Shown here piece by piece: positions 1 through 5,178 of a stretch of 8,027 nt of DNA (position 1 is the stretch's first letter; each line of letters begins with the position of its first letter). The translations under genes and the position numbers were made by a program. The notes under the pieces were generated by a model. The model ran no database searches and was not told where the DNA came from. It saw only the letters and a list, made by a program, of their open reading frames with translations. The stretch covers positions 1 to 8,027 of the forward strand of contig CAKTOJ010000080.1 of assembly GCA_934589665.1 (NCBI GenBank). The letters run 5' to 3'. The DNA is from an uncultured Oscillospiraceae bacterium. Lineage in GTDB: Bacteria; Bacillota; Clostridia; Oscillospirales; Oscillospiraceae.

Positions 1-185
1 CATTGGCGCTGGGCGCGGATGCGGTGCTCATCGGCCGTCCGTTCGTGAATATGGTCTACGGCGGCGGCGCCGAGGGCGTGAAGGTGTATGTGGACAAGCT
101 CAAGGCCGAGCTTGCCGACACCATGGCCATGTGCGGCGCACATTCGCTCAGCGAGATCAAGCGCTCGATGCTCTTCGGTTACTAA
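1..185 (+). CDS. alpha-hydroxy-acid oxidizing protein (FMN-dependent), C-terminal part
   Basis: This is the 3' end of a gene that enters from the left edge; about 60 residues are visible and the frame is open to base 1. The motif GADAVLIGRPFV is the typical second FMN-phosphate-binding strand and loop of the lactate oxidase/glycolate oxidase TIM-barrel family. The tail GAHSLSEIKRSMLFGY matches the final helices, where clostridial members have a C-G-x-x-S/T-L-x-E-I pattern. The family oxidises short 2-hydroxy acids in the cytoplasm using FMN. The substrate cannot be told because the active-site half is outside the window. An internal TTG near the edge is not a credible start. The gene ends in a hairpin terminator shared with the convergent degV gene. 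Confidence 0.85.
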   Translation, partial: LALGADAVLIGRPFVNMVYGGGAEGVKVYVDKLKAELADTMAMCGAHSLSEIKRSMLFGY

Positions 186-200
186 GCTCCAAAAAACAAA

Positions 201-235
201 AACGGAAGAGGACAAAACGTCCTCTTCCGTTTTTT
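201..235. terminator. bidirectional intrinsic terminator between the hydroxy-acid oxidase gene and degV
   Basis: There is a perfect 11-bp stem, CGGAAGAGGAC (203-213) with GTCCTCTTCCG (219-229), and a 5-base loop AAAAC. It is flanked by T6 on the right (230-235) and an A-rich run on the left (191-202), so each strand reads hairpin then U-tract. It serves both convergent genes. The last T of the right-hand tract is the first base of the complement of the degV stop codon (235-237). Confidence 0.93.
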
Positions 236-1077
236 CAATGCCTGCGGAAAAATGCCACGGCGACCACGCCGGGCCCGGTATGTGTGCCGATGACCGAACA
301 GATCAGTGTGGAGTCGAGCTTTTCAACGCCATCCTGCCAGATGGCGCGGCTGTCCTCGACATACTTTTGCAGGCACGCGTCGCTCAAGCCGCTGTAGCCG
401 AGCAGAATAGGCTGGGCGAAGTCAATGCCGCCGCACTCACGGATCTTCTCCGTGAGCAGATTATCGCCCTGCTTGGACCCGCGTGCCTTGCCGATGAGCC
501 GCACCTCACCGTCAACGACGGTGACGACGGGTTTGATGTTCAGCAGCCCGCCGGCAAAGGCAACTGTCTTGGAAATGCGTCCGCCGCGCTTGAGGTATTC
601 CAGCGTATCAAGCAGTGCGACCAGACAGACGTCCTCACGCTTTTTCTCAACACGCGCCGCGACCTCCTCTGCACCCAGCCCCTCATCCACACAGCGCAGC
701 GCGTACTCGGCAAGGATGCCAGCGCCGATGGCCGCCGACTGACTGTCGACCACATAAATATTCTCGTACTCCGATGCGGCGATGCATGCACTCTGATAGG
801 TTCCGGAGAGCTTGGAAGCAAGCGTGATAACGACCGCACTGTCGCCCCGGCGCGAGACCTCATCAAACACGGCAGCGAACATCGCCGGCGTTCCCTGACT
901 GGTGGTCGGCAGCACATCGCTCTCCACGAGCATCTCATAAAAGCGGCGCTTATCGATGGTCACACCGTCGATGTACTCCTCCCCGCCGAAATGAACGGTC
1001 AGCGGGACGATGCGGCAGCGGCGCTGATAGCGCTCCGCCATATCGACGGTGGAATCCACAATAATCTGAACACTCAT
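235..1077 (-). CDS. DegV family fatty-acid-binding protein (FakB-like)
   Basis: The 280-residue length is normal for the DegV family. These cytoplasmic proteins hold one fatty acid and, in FakB members, present it to the kinase FakA for acyl-phosphate formation. Visible motifs are the N-terminal strand with DST (8-10), PTTSQ (57-61) and SGTYQSA (91-97) around the fatty-acid carboxylate, LDTLEYLKRGGRIS (156-169), NIKPVV (180-185), and GTHTGPG (264-270) with the conserved His266. The start ATG at 1077 overlaps the marR stop as ATGA. An AAGGAG lies 7 bases upstream inside marR, so translation is probably coupled. Whether it is a true FakB partner cannot be decided, because most Firmicutes carry several DegV paralogues and no fakA is in the window. 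The family call is firm; the bound lipid is inference. Confidence 0.95.
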   Translation of the reverse strand: MSVQIIVDSTVDMAERYQRRCRIVPLTVHFGGEEYIDGVTIDKRRFYEMLVESDVLPTTSQGTPAMFAAVFDEVSRRGDSAVVITLASKLSGTYQSACIAASEYENIYVVDSQSAAIGAGILAEYALRCVDEGLGAEEVAARVEKKREDVCLVALLDTLEYLKRGGRISKTVAFAGGLLNIKPVVTVVDGEVRLIGKARGSKQGDNLLTEKIRECGGIDFAQPILLGYSGLSDACLQKYVEDSRAIWQDGVEKLDSTLICSVIGTHTGPGVVAVAFFRRH

Positions 1078-1559
1078 GCTTTTTCTCCTTCATCTGCCGG
1101 AGCATATGCCGTCCCGGCTTTCTTTTTCTCTTCGTAAATGCTTTCCAAATTGCCGCTGATGGTCGTAAGGGCACGGTACATCACCGCGCGTTCCGCCGCA
1201 CTGAGTCCCTCGCTGGCCTCATCGACGATGCGCGTGATCTTCTCCCTCATCGCCATGCAGACTGACTCTCCCTTTTCTGTTAAGCACAGCGGCGCTTTAT
1301 ACCGCCGGCTCGCGCCGGACACACAGGCAACGTAGCCGTTTCTCTCCAGATAGTCCAGCGAGCGCGAGACCGCAGCCTTGTCCTCATCGCAGCGCTCACA
1401 CAGCTCGGCAGCCGTCATCTCACCACATAGCGAGAGGTAGTAAAGGCAGGCAACATGCGGCCCCTTGAGCCGGAACTCCGCCATCTCCTCCGACTTGATG
1501 CGCTTGATGCTGCGGCTGATCCGCGCGATCAGGAGCGTAAAGGTCTCAAAGCGTTCCAT
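1074..1559 (-). CDS. MarR family transcriptional regulator
   Basis: This is a 161-residue winged-helix regulator. The N-terminal dimer helix (about 3-25) is followed by the helix-turn-helix at TAAELCERCDEDKAAVSRSL (49-68) and YLERNGYV (70-77), then the wing at SGASRRYKAPLCLTEKG (81-97), and C-terminal dimer helices (about 98-145). I placed the start at the ATG at 1559 because AAGGGGAG lies 7 bases upstream. A longer frame to 1622 would run through the promoter and an operator. It heads a two-gene operon with degV (ATGA overlap). Two palindromes at its promoter suggest autorepression. It has seven cysteines (38, 45, 54, 57, 79, 92, 101), including a CxxC in the helix before the recognition helix, which is many for this family and hints at thiol or metal sensing. 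The ligand is unknown. Confidence 0.93.
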   Translation of the reverse strand: MERFETFTLLIARISRSIKRIKSEEMAEFRLKGPHVACLYYLSLCGEMTAAELCERCDEDKAAVSRSLDYLERNGYVACVSGASRRYKAPLCLTEKGESVCMAMREKITRIVDEASEGLSAAERAVMYRALTTISGNLESIYEEKKKAGTAYAPADEGEKA

Positions 1560-1581
1560 CCCTTTTCTCCCCTTTGGCTTT

Positions 1582-1597
1582 TGTTGATCAATCAACA
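1582..1597. promoter_or_regulatory. palindromic operator O1 for the MarR-family protein
   Basis: TGTTGA-TCAA-TCAACA is a perfect inverted repeat with 6-base arms and a 4-base spacer. It lies in the initial transcribed region of the marR promoter, at roughly +5 to +20. The same arms recur at 1623-1638. Size and symmetry fit a MarR dimer site. Binding by the neighbouring regulator is inferred, not shown. Confidence 0.75.
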
Positions 1598-1607
1598 TTT
1601 GTTTTGT

Positions 1608-1636
1608 AGTATAGCATGTCACTGTTGATTTGTCAA
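1608..1636 (-). promoter_or_regulatory. sigma-A promoter of the marR-degV operon
   Basis: On the minus strand, -35 TTGACA (1636-1631) is followed by a 17-base spacer and -10 TATACT (1613-1608), with TGC just before the -10 box (extended -10). The expected start point is near 1601, giving a leader of about 42 bases before the marR ATG. The promoter begins directly after the sulP terminator. Confidence 0.85.
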
Positions 1637-1638
1637 CA
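1623..1638. promoter_or_regulatory. palindromic operator O2 overlapping the marR -35 box
   Basis: TGTTGA-TTTG-TCAACA has the same arms and spacer length as O1. Its centre is 41 bp from the centre of O1, close to four helical turns, so both sites face the same side of the DNA. On the minus strand it contains the whole -35 hexamer TTGACA (1631-1636), so a bound dimer would exclude RNA polymerase. Confidence 0.75.
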
Positions 1639-1645
1639 TCTGTAT

Positions 1646-1681
1646 AAAAAGAGGAACCGAATTTCTTCGGTTTCTCTTTTT
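1646..1681 (-). terminator. intrinsic terminator downstream of the sulP-type gene
   Basis: A long stem pairs 1646-1661 with 1666-1681 around the loop TTTC. It has a CCGAA/TTCGG core and one non-Watson-Crick pair (1654/1673). The minus-strand transcript ends in CUCUUUUUAU, a suitable U-tract. It sits 18 bases past the sulP stop and just upstream of the marR -35 box, so it insulates marR-degV from the transporter. The flanking A and T runs also make it roughly symmetrical on the plus strand. Confidence 0.88.
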
Positions 1682-1698
1682 AAATGTATTTTTGTGCG

Positions 1699-3342
1699 TC
1701 ACTCCACGATCTCCACGTCCAGCAGGTCAAGGATCGCCTGATCTGCGCTCCAGAAATAAGCGCTCTCACCAAGCAGCTCCGTGATGCCCGCGCGGTCGAA
1801 ATAGCTGCGGACGGACTCGGACATGCCGCAGCAGGCAACGGATATCCCTTTCTCCCGCAGGCTCTGGCACAACTCCAGCATGGTCTGCGCACCGGAGACG
1901 TCCACACTCGGCATGCCGCGCATGGAGAGGATTACATGGTCGTAGGCGGGCATTTCCGCCATACGGTGATTGAACTCATCCACCGCGCCGAAAAAGAGCG
2001 GACCGGTGATATAGACAACACCCGCCGTTTCCAGAATGGGCGGCTTGCCATCCACAGAGCGCAGCTTGTTGGCATCGATATCGGAGAAGCTGACGCGGAT
2101 CTTGCTGGACTTTGCCATATAGAGAATGGCGGAGTAAACGACGCCGAGAATAATGGCAACCGTCAGGTCAAAGACAACCGTGGCGATCATTGTGACAAGG
2201 AACTGGCTGATGCCGGACTTGAAGCGGTGGCGGAAAATATAGCGGATGCCGGCCCAGTCGTTCATACGCCACGCCGTGACCATCAGCACGCCGGCGAGCG
2301 CGGAGAGCGGCAGGCGCGCCATCACGCCGCCGAGCAGAAACATGGAGGCCAGCAGGAACACGGAATGGAACACGCTCGTCAGGCGCGTCTGCTGGCCGGA
2401 TTTCACCGCCACGCTCGTGCGCGCGATCGCCGCCGTGGCGGGCACGCCGCCGAACAACGGCAGGAGAATATTGCCGACGCCCTGTGCAATCAGCTCCTGA
2501 TCGGCATTGAACTTCTCGCCCTTCATGCGCGAGGCAGACGCGCCGCACAGCAGGCTCTCGATCATGCCGAGGGCAGCAATGGTGACAATGGGTGAGACCA
2601 GATCCTTCAGCATGGCAAGGCTGACGTCGGCAAAGTGCAGACGGTCGGCAAGCATCAGCGTGCGGGGAATGTCCCCGACGACGGCCAGAGAATCCATTCC
2701 TGCGGCGGCGGACACAATGGCCGCGAGAATAATGCCGACCAGCGAGCCGGGCACCCGTGCGCCCCACTTTTTCGGCCAGGCAAGCATCACCGCCACCACC
2801 AGCGCACCGATGAGCGCGGCGCTCAGATTCGGATGGAAGCCAAGGCGGAAGTACGAGGCAAGGCGCTCCAGATCAGAGCTTCCCTCTGACACCGTGCCGA
2901 AAAAATTATCGATCTGTCCCAGCGCGATGATGATGGCAATACCGGAGGTAAAGCCCATGACGACCGGCATGGGGATAAATGAGATCAGCCGGCCAAGCTT
3001 CAAAACGCCGGCAAGCAGCAGCAGAACGCCGGCGGCAAAGCAGGCGAGGAACACGCCCTGAAGCCCATAAGACGCAACAATGCCGACCAGCACCGCACTC
3101 ATCGCGCCGGTGGGGCCGGAGATCTGATACGACGCACCGCCCAGCACAGCGATGACCACGCCGGCGATGATCGCCGTGACAAGGCCGGCCGCAGCCGTCG
3201 CGCCGGACGAAACGCCGAAAGCAAGCGCCAGCGGCAGTGCCACGGCGCAGACCGTCAGGCCCGCCATCACGTCGCTTATGAGCTTGGCGGCGTTATAGCC
3301 GGAAAACTCTCGCTTCAAGTCAGAAAAATAGGTCGAAAACAT
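1699..3342 (-). CDS. SulP (SLC26-type) anion transporter with C-terminal STAS domain
   Basis: This 547-residue membrane protein has the usual length for bacterial SulP transporters, which move sulfate, bicarbonate or dicarboxylates. Many hydrophobic segments fill residues about 25-405. Family motifs are YQISGPTGAM (72-81), GFTSGIAIIIALGQ (130-143), ALGMIESLLCGASA (257-270), NADQELIAQGVGNILLPLFGGVPATAAIARTSVAVKSG (279-316). The cytoplasmic STAS domain spans about 411-547; DVSGAQTM (481-488) corresponds to the SpoIIAA-like loop with its Ser at 483. I chose the ATG at 3342 because AGGAGG lies 7 bases upstream (3350-3355). An open frame continues to 3690, but that part would translate the promoter and shows no domain. 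The gene has its own promoter and terminator. The substrate is not readable from sequence; no sulfate-assimilation or carboxysome genes are adjacent. Confidence 0.95.
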   Translation of the reverse strand: MFSTYFSDLKREFSGYNAAKLISDVMAGLTVCAVALPLALAFGVSSGATAAAGLVTAIIAGVVIAVLGGASYQISGPTGAMSAVLVGIVASYGLQGVFLACFAAGVLLLLAGVLKLGRLISFIPMPVVMGFTSGIAIIIALGQIDNFFGTVSEGSSDLERLASYFRLGFHPNLSAALIGALVVAVMLAWPKKWGARVPGSLVGIILAAIVSAAAGMDSLAVVGDIPRTLMLADRLHFADVSLAMLKDLVSPIVTIAALGMIESLLCGASASRMKGEKFNADQELIAQGVGNILLPLFGGVPATAAIARTSVAVKSGQQTRLTSVFHSVFLLASMFLLGGVMARLPLSALAGVLMVTAWRMNDWAGIRYIFRHRFKSGISQFLVTMIATVVFDLTVAIILGVVYSAILYMAKSSKIRVSFSDIDANKLRSVDGKPPILETAGVVYITGPLFFGAVDEFNHRMAEMPAYDHVILSMRGMPSVDVSGAQTMLELCQSLREKGISVACCGMSESVRSYFDRAGITELLGESAYFWSADQAILDLLDVEIVE

Positions 3343-3349
3343 GAAAAAT

Positions 3350-3355
3350 CCTCCT
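3350..3355 (-). promoter_or_regulatory. ribosome binding site that fixes the sulP start
   Basis: AGGAGG on the minus strand lies 7 bases before the ATG at 3342. It decides the start of the transporter against a 116-codon in-frame upstream extension. Confidence 0.9.
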
Positions 3356-3373
3356 AATCGCACATACCTGTTT

Positions 3374-3402
3374 ATTATACCGTCCCCTCTTTCGGCGCAC
3401 AA
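3374..3402 (-). promoter_or_regulatory. probable sigma-A promoter of the sulP-type gene
   Basis: On the minus strand, -10 TATAAT (3379-3374) is a perfect consensus. Exactly 17 bases upstream is TTGTGC (3402-3397), a weak -35 that keeps the TTG. The expected start is near 3367, giving a leader of about 25 bases that carries the AGGAGG site at 3355-3350. Confidence 0.65.
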
Positions 3403-3475
3403 TGACAAAAGGAGCTGAATTTTGGATGTTTTTTCCGTGCTAAGTTTTCGTTTAGAACAAAGACGAGAAAAAACA

Positions 3476-3520
3476 ATGCTTTCCCCGCACGATACTCTCT
3501 TTTCAAGCGGAGGAAAGCAT
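3476..3520. repeat. 9-bp inverted repeat flanking the -35 region of the DUF436 promoter
   Basis: ATGCTTTCC (3476-3484) and GGAAAGCAT (3512-3520) are exact reverse complements separated by 27 bases. The right arm lies in the spacer between the -35 and -10 boxes of the rightward promoter, and the centre is at the -35 box. It could be a split operator, but no regulator is identified, and a chance match is possible. Confidence 0.4.
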
Positions 3521-3528
3521 GCTATACT
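3500..3528 (+). promoter_or_regulatory. probable promoter of the DUF436 gene
   Basis: -10 TATACT (3523-3528) is preceded by TGC (extended -10). TTTTCA (3500-3505), 17 bases upstream, matches four of six -35 positions. The string CATGCTATACT is identical to the one at the marR promoter. The expected start is near 3535, so the mRNA would begin a few bases before a strong hairpin. Confidence 0.6.
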
Positions 3529-3536
3529 GAAAGCGC

Positions 3537-3564
3537 AAAAAACTGCGCCGGAGAACCGGCGCAG
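3537..3564 (-). terminator. leftward intrinsic terminator inside the 5' leader of the DUF436 gene
   Basis: CTGCGCCGG (3543-3551) pairs perfectly with CCGGCGCAG (3556-3564) around the loop AGAA. Read on the minus strand, the stem is followed at once by UUUUUU (3542-3537), a textbook terminator. No minus-strand gene ends here. It would stop leftward transcription arriving from manA after crossing the whole DUF436 gene antisense, and so shields the sulP promoter. On the plus strand the same hairpin has no U-tract and lies near the predicted mRNA 5' end, 7 bases before the GAGGTG ribosome binding site, where it may protect the message. Confidence 0.75.
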
Positions 3565-3585
3565 AATGAACGAGGTGTTTATACT

Positions 3586-4188
3586 ATGGCAGGAATCACA
3601 CATGAAATGGAGAATCCCGGACTGCTCGGTCAGATCGAGCGCGAAGCCGCGCTTGCTGCGCAGGAGCTGGTCGAGGCCGCGCGTCTGCACCGCGGTCAGA
3701 TCGTCGTGGTGGGCTGCTCAACAAGCGAGGTCGTCGGCCACCAGGTCGGCAGCTGGTCTACGCCCGACGCGGCAAAGGCTATCTTCCGCGGGCTCGACAG
3801 CGTGTTCGCGCCACTGGGCGTTTATATCGCCGCACAGTGCTGTGAGCATCTTAACCGCGCGCTGATCGTGGAGCACGAGGCCGTGCCGAATGCAGAGATC
3901 GTCAACGTGCTGCCCCAGCCGAAGGCCGGCAGCTCGTTTGCCACCGCCGCCTACGAGAGCTTCCGCCATCCCGTCGCGCTCGAGGAGATCCGCGCGGACG
4001 CAGGGCTGGATATCGGCGGCACGCTCATCGGGATGCACCTGAAAAAAGTCGCCGTGCCTGTGCGCCTCAAACAGAGCCGCATTGGACAGGCTATCGTGCT
4101 CTCCGCCCGCGTGCGTCCCAAATTCATCGGCGGTGAGCGAGCGATCTACAACGAAGAACTGAAAAACGGCTACCCGGATTTCGACTGA
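3586..4188 (+). CDS. DUF436 / TIGR01440 family protein (YwlG-type)
   Basis: This 200-residue soluble protein belongs to a conserved family found mostly in Firmicutes, of unknown function; I do not assign an activity. Family landmarks are VVGCSTSEVVG (41-51), AAQCCEHLNRALIVE (82-96) with the pair Cys85-Cys86 and His88, LPQPKAGSSFATAAY (109-123), and DIGGTLIGMHLKKVAVPVR (142-160). The conserved Cys/His/Ser residues look like an active or cofactor site, but this is inference. The start ATG has GAGGTG 8 bases upstream. An ATG at 3566 is out of frame. The gene is divergent from the transporter and convergent with manA, whose stop lies only 9 bases beyond this stop. No canonical rightward terminator with a U-tract follows. 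Confidence 0.92.
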   Translation: MAGITHEMENPGLLGQIEREAALAAQELVEAARLHRGQIVVVGCSTSEVVGHQVGSWSTPDAAKAIFRGLDSVFAPLGVYIAAQCCEHLNRALIVEHEAVPNAEIVNVLPQPKAGSSFATAAYESFRHPVALEEIRADAGLDIGGTLIGMHLKKVAVPVRLKQSRIGQAIVLSARVRPKFIGGERAIYNEELKNGYPDFD

Positions 4189-4197
4189 CATACGGCT

Positions 4198-5127
4198 CTA
4201 CAGCCGTCCCGCACGGGTACAGAGGACCTCAAGCGCGCCGTCAAGGCGCGCTTGACCGCTATTTGCCGGAAGGAACAGGCTCTCGCCCTTTTTCAGGCCC
4301 ACACGCTCACTGCCGCAGGTCAGCGTCCCCTCGCCGTCGAGCACAAGGAGCGAGACGAACGATTCCGCCCCGCAGTCGACCGTCTGCGGAGATGTCAGGC
4401 GGTCAACGGTGAAATAGTCACAGCGGGCAAGATGCCCGCCGAAATCCTGCGTGGGAGTGCCGGCAGTCAGGCGCGTCACCTCAAGCGCCTTCGCAGTATG
4501 TAGAGTGCGCGGCTTTCCGTCCGCGCCGAGACGACCGTAATCGCACACGCGGTAGGTGACGTTGGAGCTCTGCTGCACCTCGGCGACCACGATGCCGCTG
4601 CAGATGGCGTGAATGGTCCCCGCCGGGATAAACACCGTGTCACCCGCCTTCACATGCACGCGGCGCAGCACCTCGGGAAGCGTGTTATCCGCTATGCGGC
4701 GGGCAAACTCTTCTTTGGAGAGGTCATGCGCAAAGCCGCAGTATAGGTATGCGTCCGGCTCGGTGGAGAGCACGTACCACATCTCCGTTTTGCCGTTCTG
4801 CCCCTCGTGCGCGCGGGCGTAGGCGTCGTCCGGATGCACCTGAATGGAAAGGTCGCGGGATGCGTCGATGAGCTTAATGAGCAGTGGAAATTCGCCGAAT
4901 TTCCGTCCGTTCTCTCCCAGCGCCTCCGGATACGCGGCAAGATAGTCCGCCAATGTACGTCCTGCCTCCACTCCCTCCGCGATCACGGACAGGCCGTCCG
5001 GGTGGCAGCTGAACTCCCACGTTTCGGCAAGACGCTCGCCGTTATAGTGTTTTCCATAGTCAGTGATAAGCCTTCTCCCGCCCCAGAGGTAATCCTTGCA
5101 GGCGGGCAGGAGCTTCAATATGGCCAT
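4198..5127 (-). CDS. manA: class I mannose-6-phosphate isomerase
   Basis: This 309-residue cytoplasmic enzyme interconverts mannose 6-phosphate and fructose 6-phosphate. It has the short Bacillus-type length, not the roughly 390 residues of the enteric form. The cupin Zn site is visible: SIQVHPDD (94-101; Gln96, His98), GKTEMWYVL (112-120; Glu115) and FIPAGTIHAI (166-175; His173). VQQSSNVTYRVCDYGR (184-199) carries the catalytic-type Arg194. A second, degenerate beta-sandwich fills the C-terminal third. The start ATG at 5127 has AAGGAG about 8 bases upstream. It lies 30 bases after the HAD gene on the same strand, but a terminator-like hairpin fills that gap. Near its 3' end the coding sequence holds a perfect 11-bp inverted repeat. 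The enzyme links mannose or mannose-phosphate to glycolysis, or in reverse supplies GDP-mannose synthesis. Confidence 0.95.
   Translation of the reverse strand: MAILKLLPACKDYLWGGRRLITDYGKHYNGERLAETWEFSCHPDGLSVIAEGVEAGRTLADYLAAYPEALGENGRKFGEFPLLIKLIDASRDLSIQVHPDDAYARAHEGQNGKTEMWYVLSTEPDAYLYCGFAHDLSKEEFARRIADNTLPEVLRRVHVKAGDTVFIPAGTIHAICSGIVVAEVQQSSNVTYRVCDYGRLGADGKPRTLHTAKALEVTRLTAGTPTQDFGGHLARCDYFTVDRLTSPQTVDCGAESFVSLLVLDGEGTLTCGSERVGLKKGESLFLPANSGQARLDGALEVLCTRAGRL
4229..4255. repeat. perfect 11-bp hairpin near the manA 3' end
   Basis: TCAAGCGCGCC (4229-4239) pairs without mismatch with GGCGCGCTTGA (4245-4255) around GTCAA. It lies within manA codons for QARLDGALE and starts 41 bases past the DUF436 stop. 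No U-tract follows on either strand. It may serve as a 3' end-stabilising or weak termination structure for the convergent genes. Confidence 0.6.
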
Positions 5128-5141
5128 ATGCCTCTCCTTTC

Positions 5142-5178
5142 AAAAAAGCGCGCAGGATCAAAGAATCCCGCGCGCTTT
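5142..5178 (-). terminator. terminator-like hairpin (possible attenuator) between the HAD gene and manA
   Basis: Read on the minus strand, 5178-5165 pairs with 5158-5145 as a 14-bp stem: 13 Watson-Crick pairs including a GCGCGC core, plus one G-U. The loop is 6 bases and UUUUUU follows (5147-5142). The HAD stop codon (5160-5158) sits at the loop and the first loop-side base of the 3' arm. The U-tract ends one base before the manA Shine-Dalgarno (AAAGGAGAGG, 5140-5131). No room exists for a promoter between hairpin and manA. It either ends the ABC-HAD transcript with partial readthrough into manA or is regulated. Confidence 0.85.

Noticed and set aside
88..1137. 349-codon plus-strand open frame opposite degV
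   Set aside because: It runs antisense to a clear DegV gene, has no recognisable domain, and arises from the high third-position GC; it would also cross the terminator at 201-235.
1560..1622. 21-codon upstream extension of MarR
   Set aside because: It overlaps the -10 box and operator O1 and lacks a ribosome binding site, whereas the ATG at 1559 has AAGGGGAG at good spacing.
1684..2595. 303-codon plus-strand open frame opposite the SulP gene
   Set aside because: Shadow frame rich in His, Arg and Ala, with no family motif, opposite a well-supported membrane protein.
3343..3690. In-frame N-terminal extension of the SulP transporter to 663 residues
   Set aside because: It would translate through the TATAAT promoter and the AGGAGG site, has no domain, and 547 residues from 3342 is the normal family length.
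4192..4207. 6-bp hairpin ACGGCT/AGCCGT over the manA stop as a terminator
   Set aside because: The stem is short and no U-tract follows on either strand, so it is not a convincing terminator alone.
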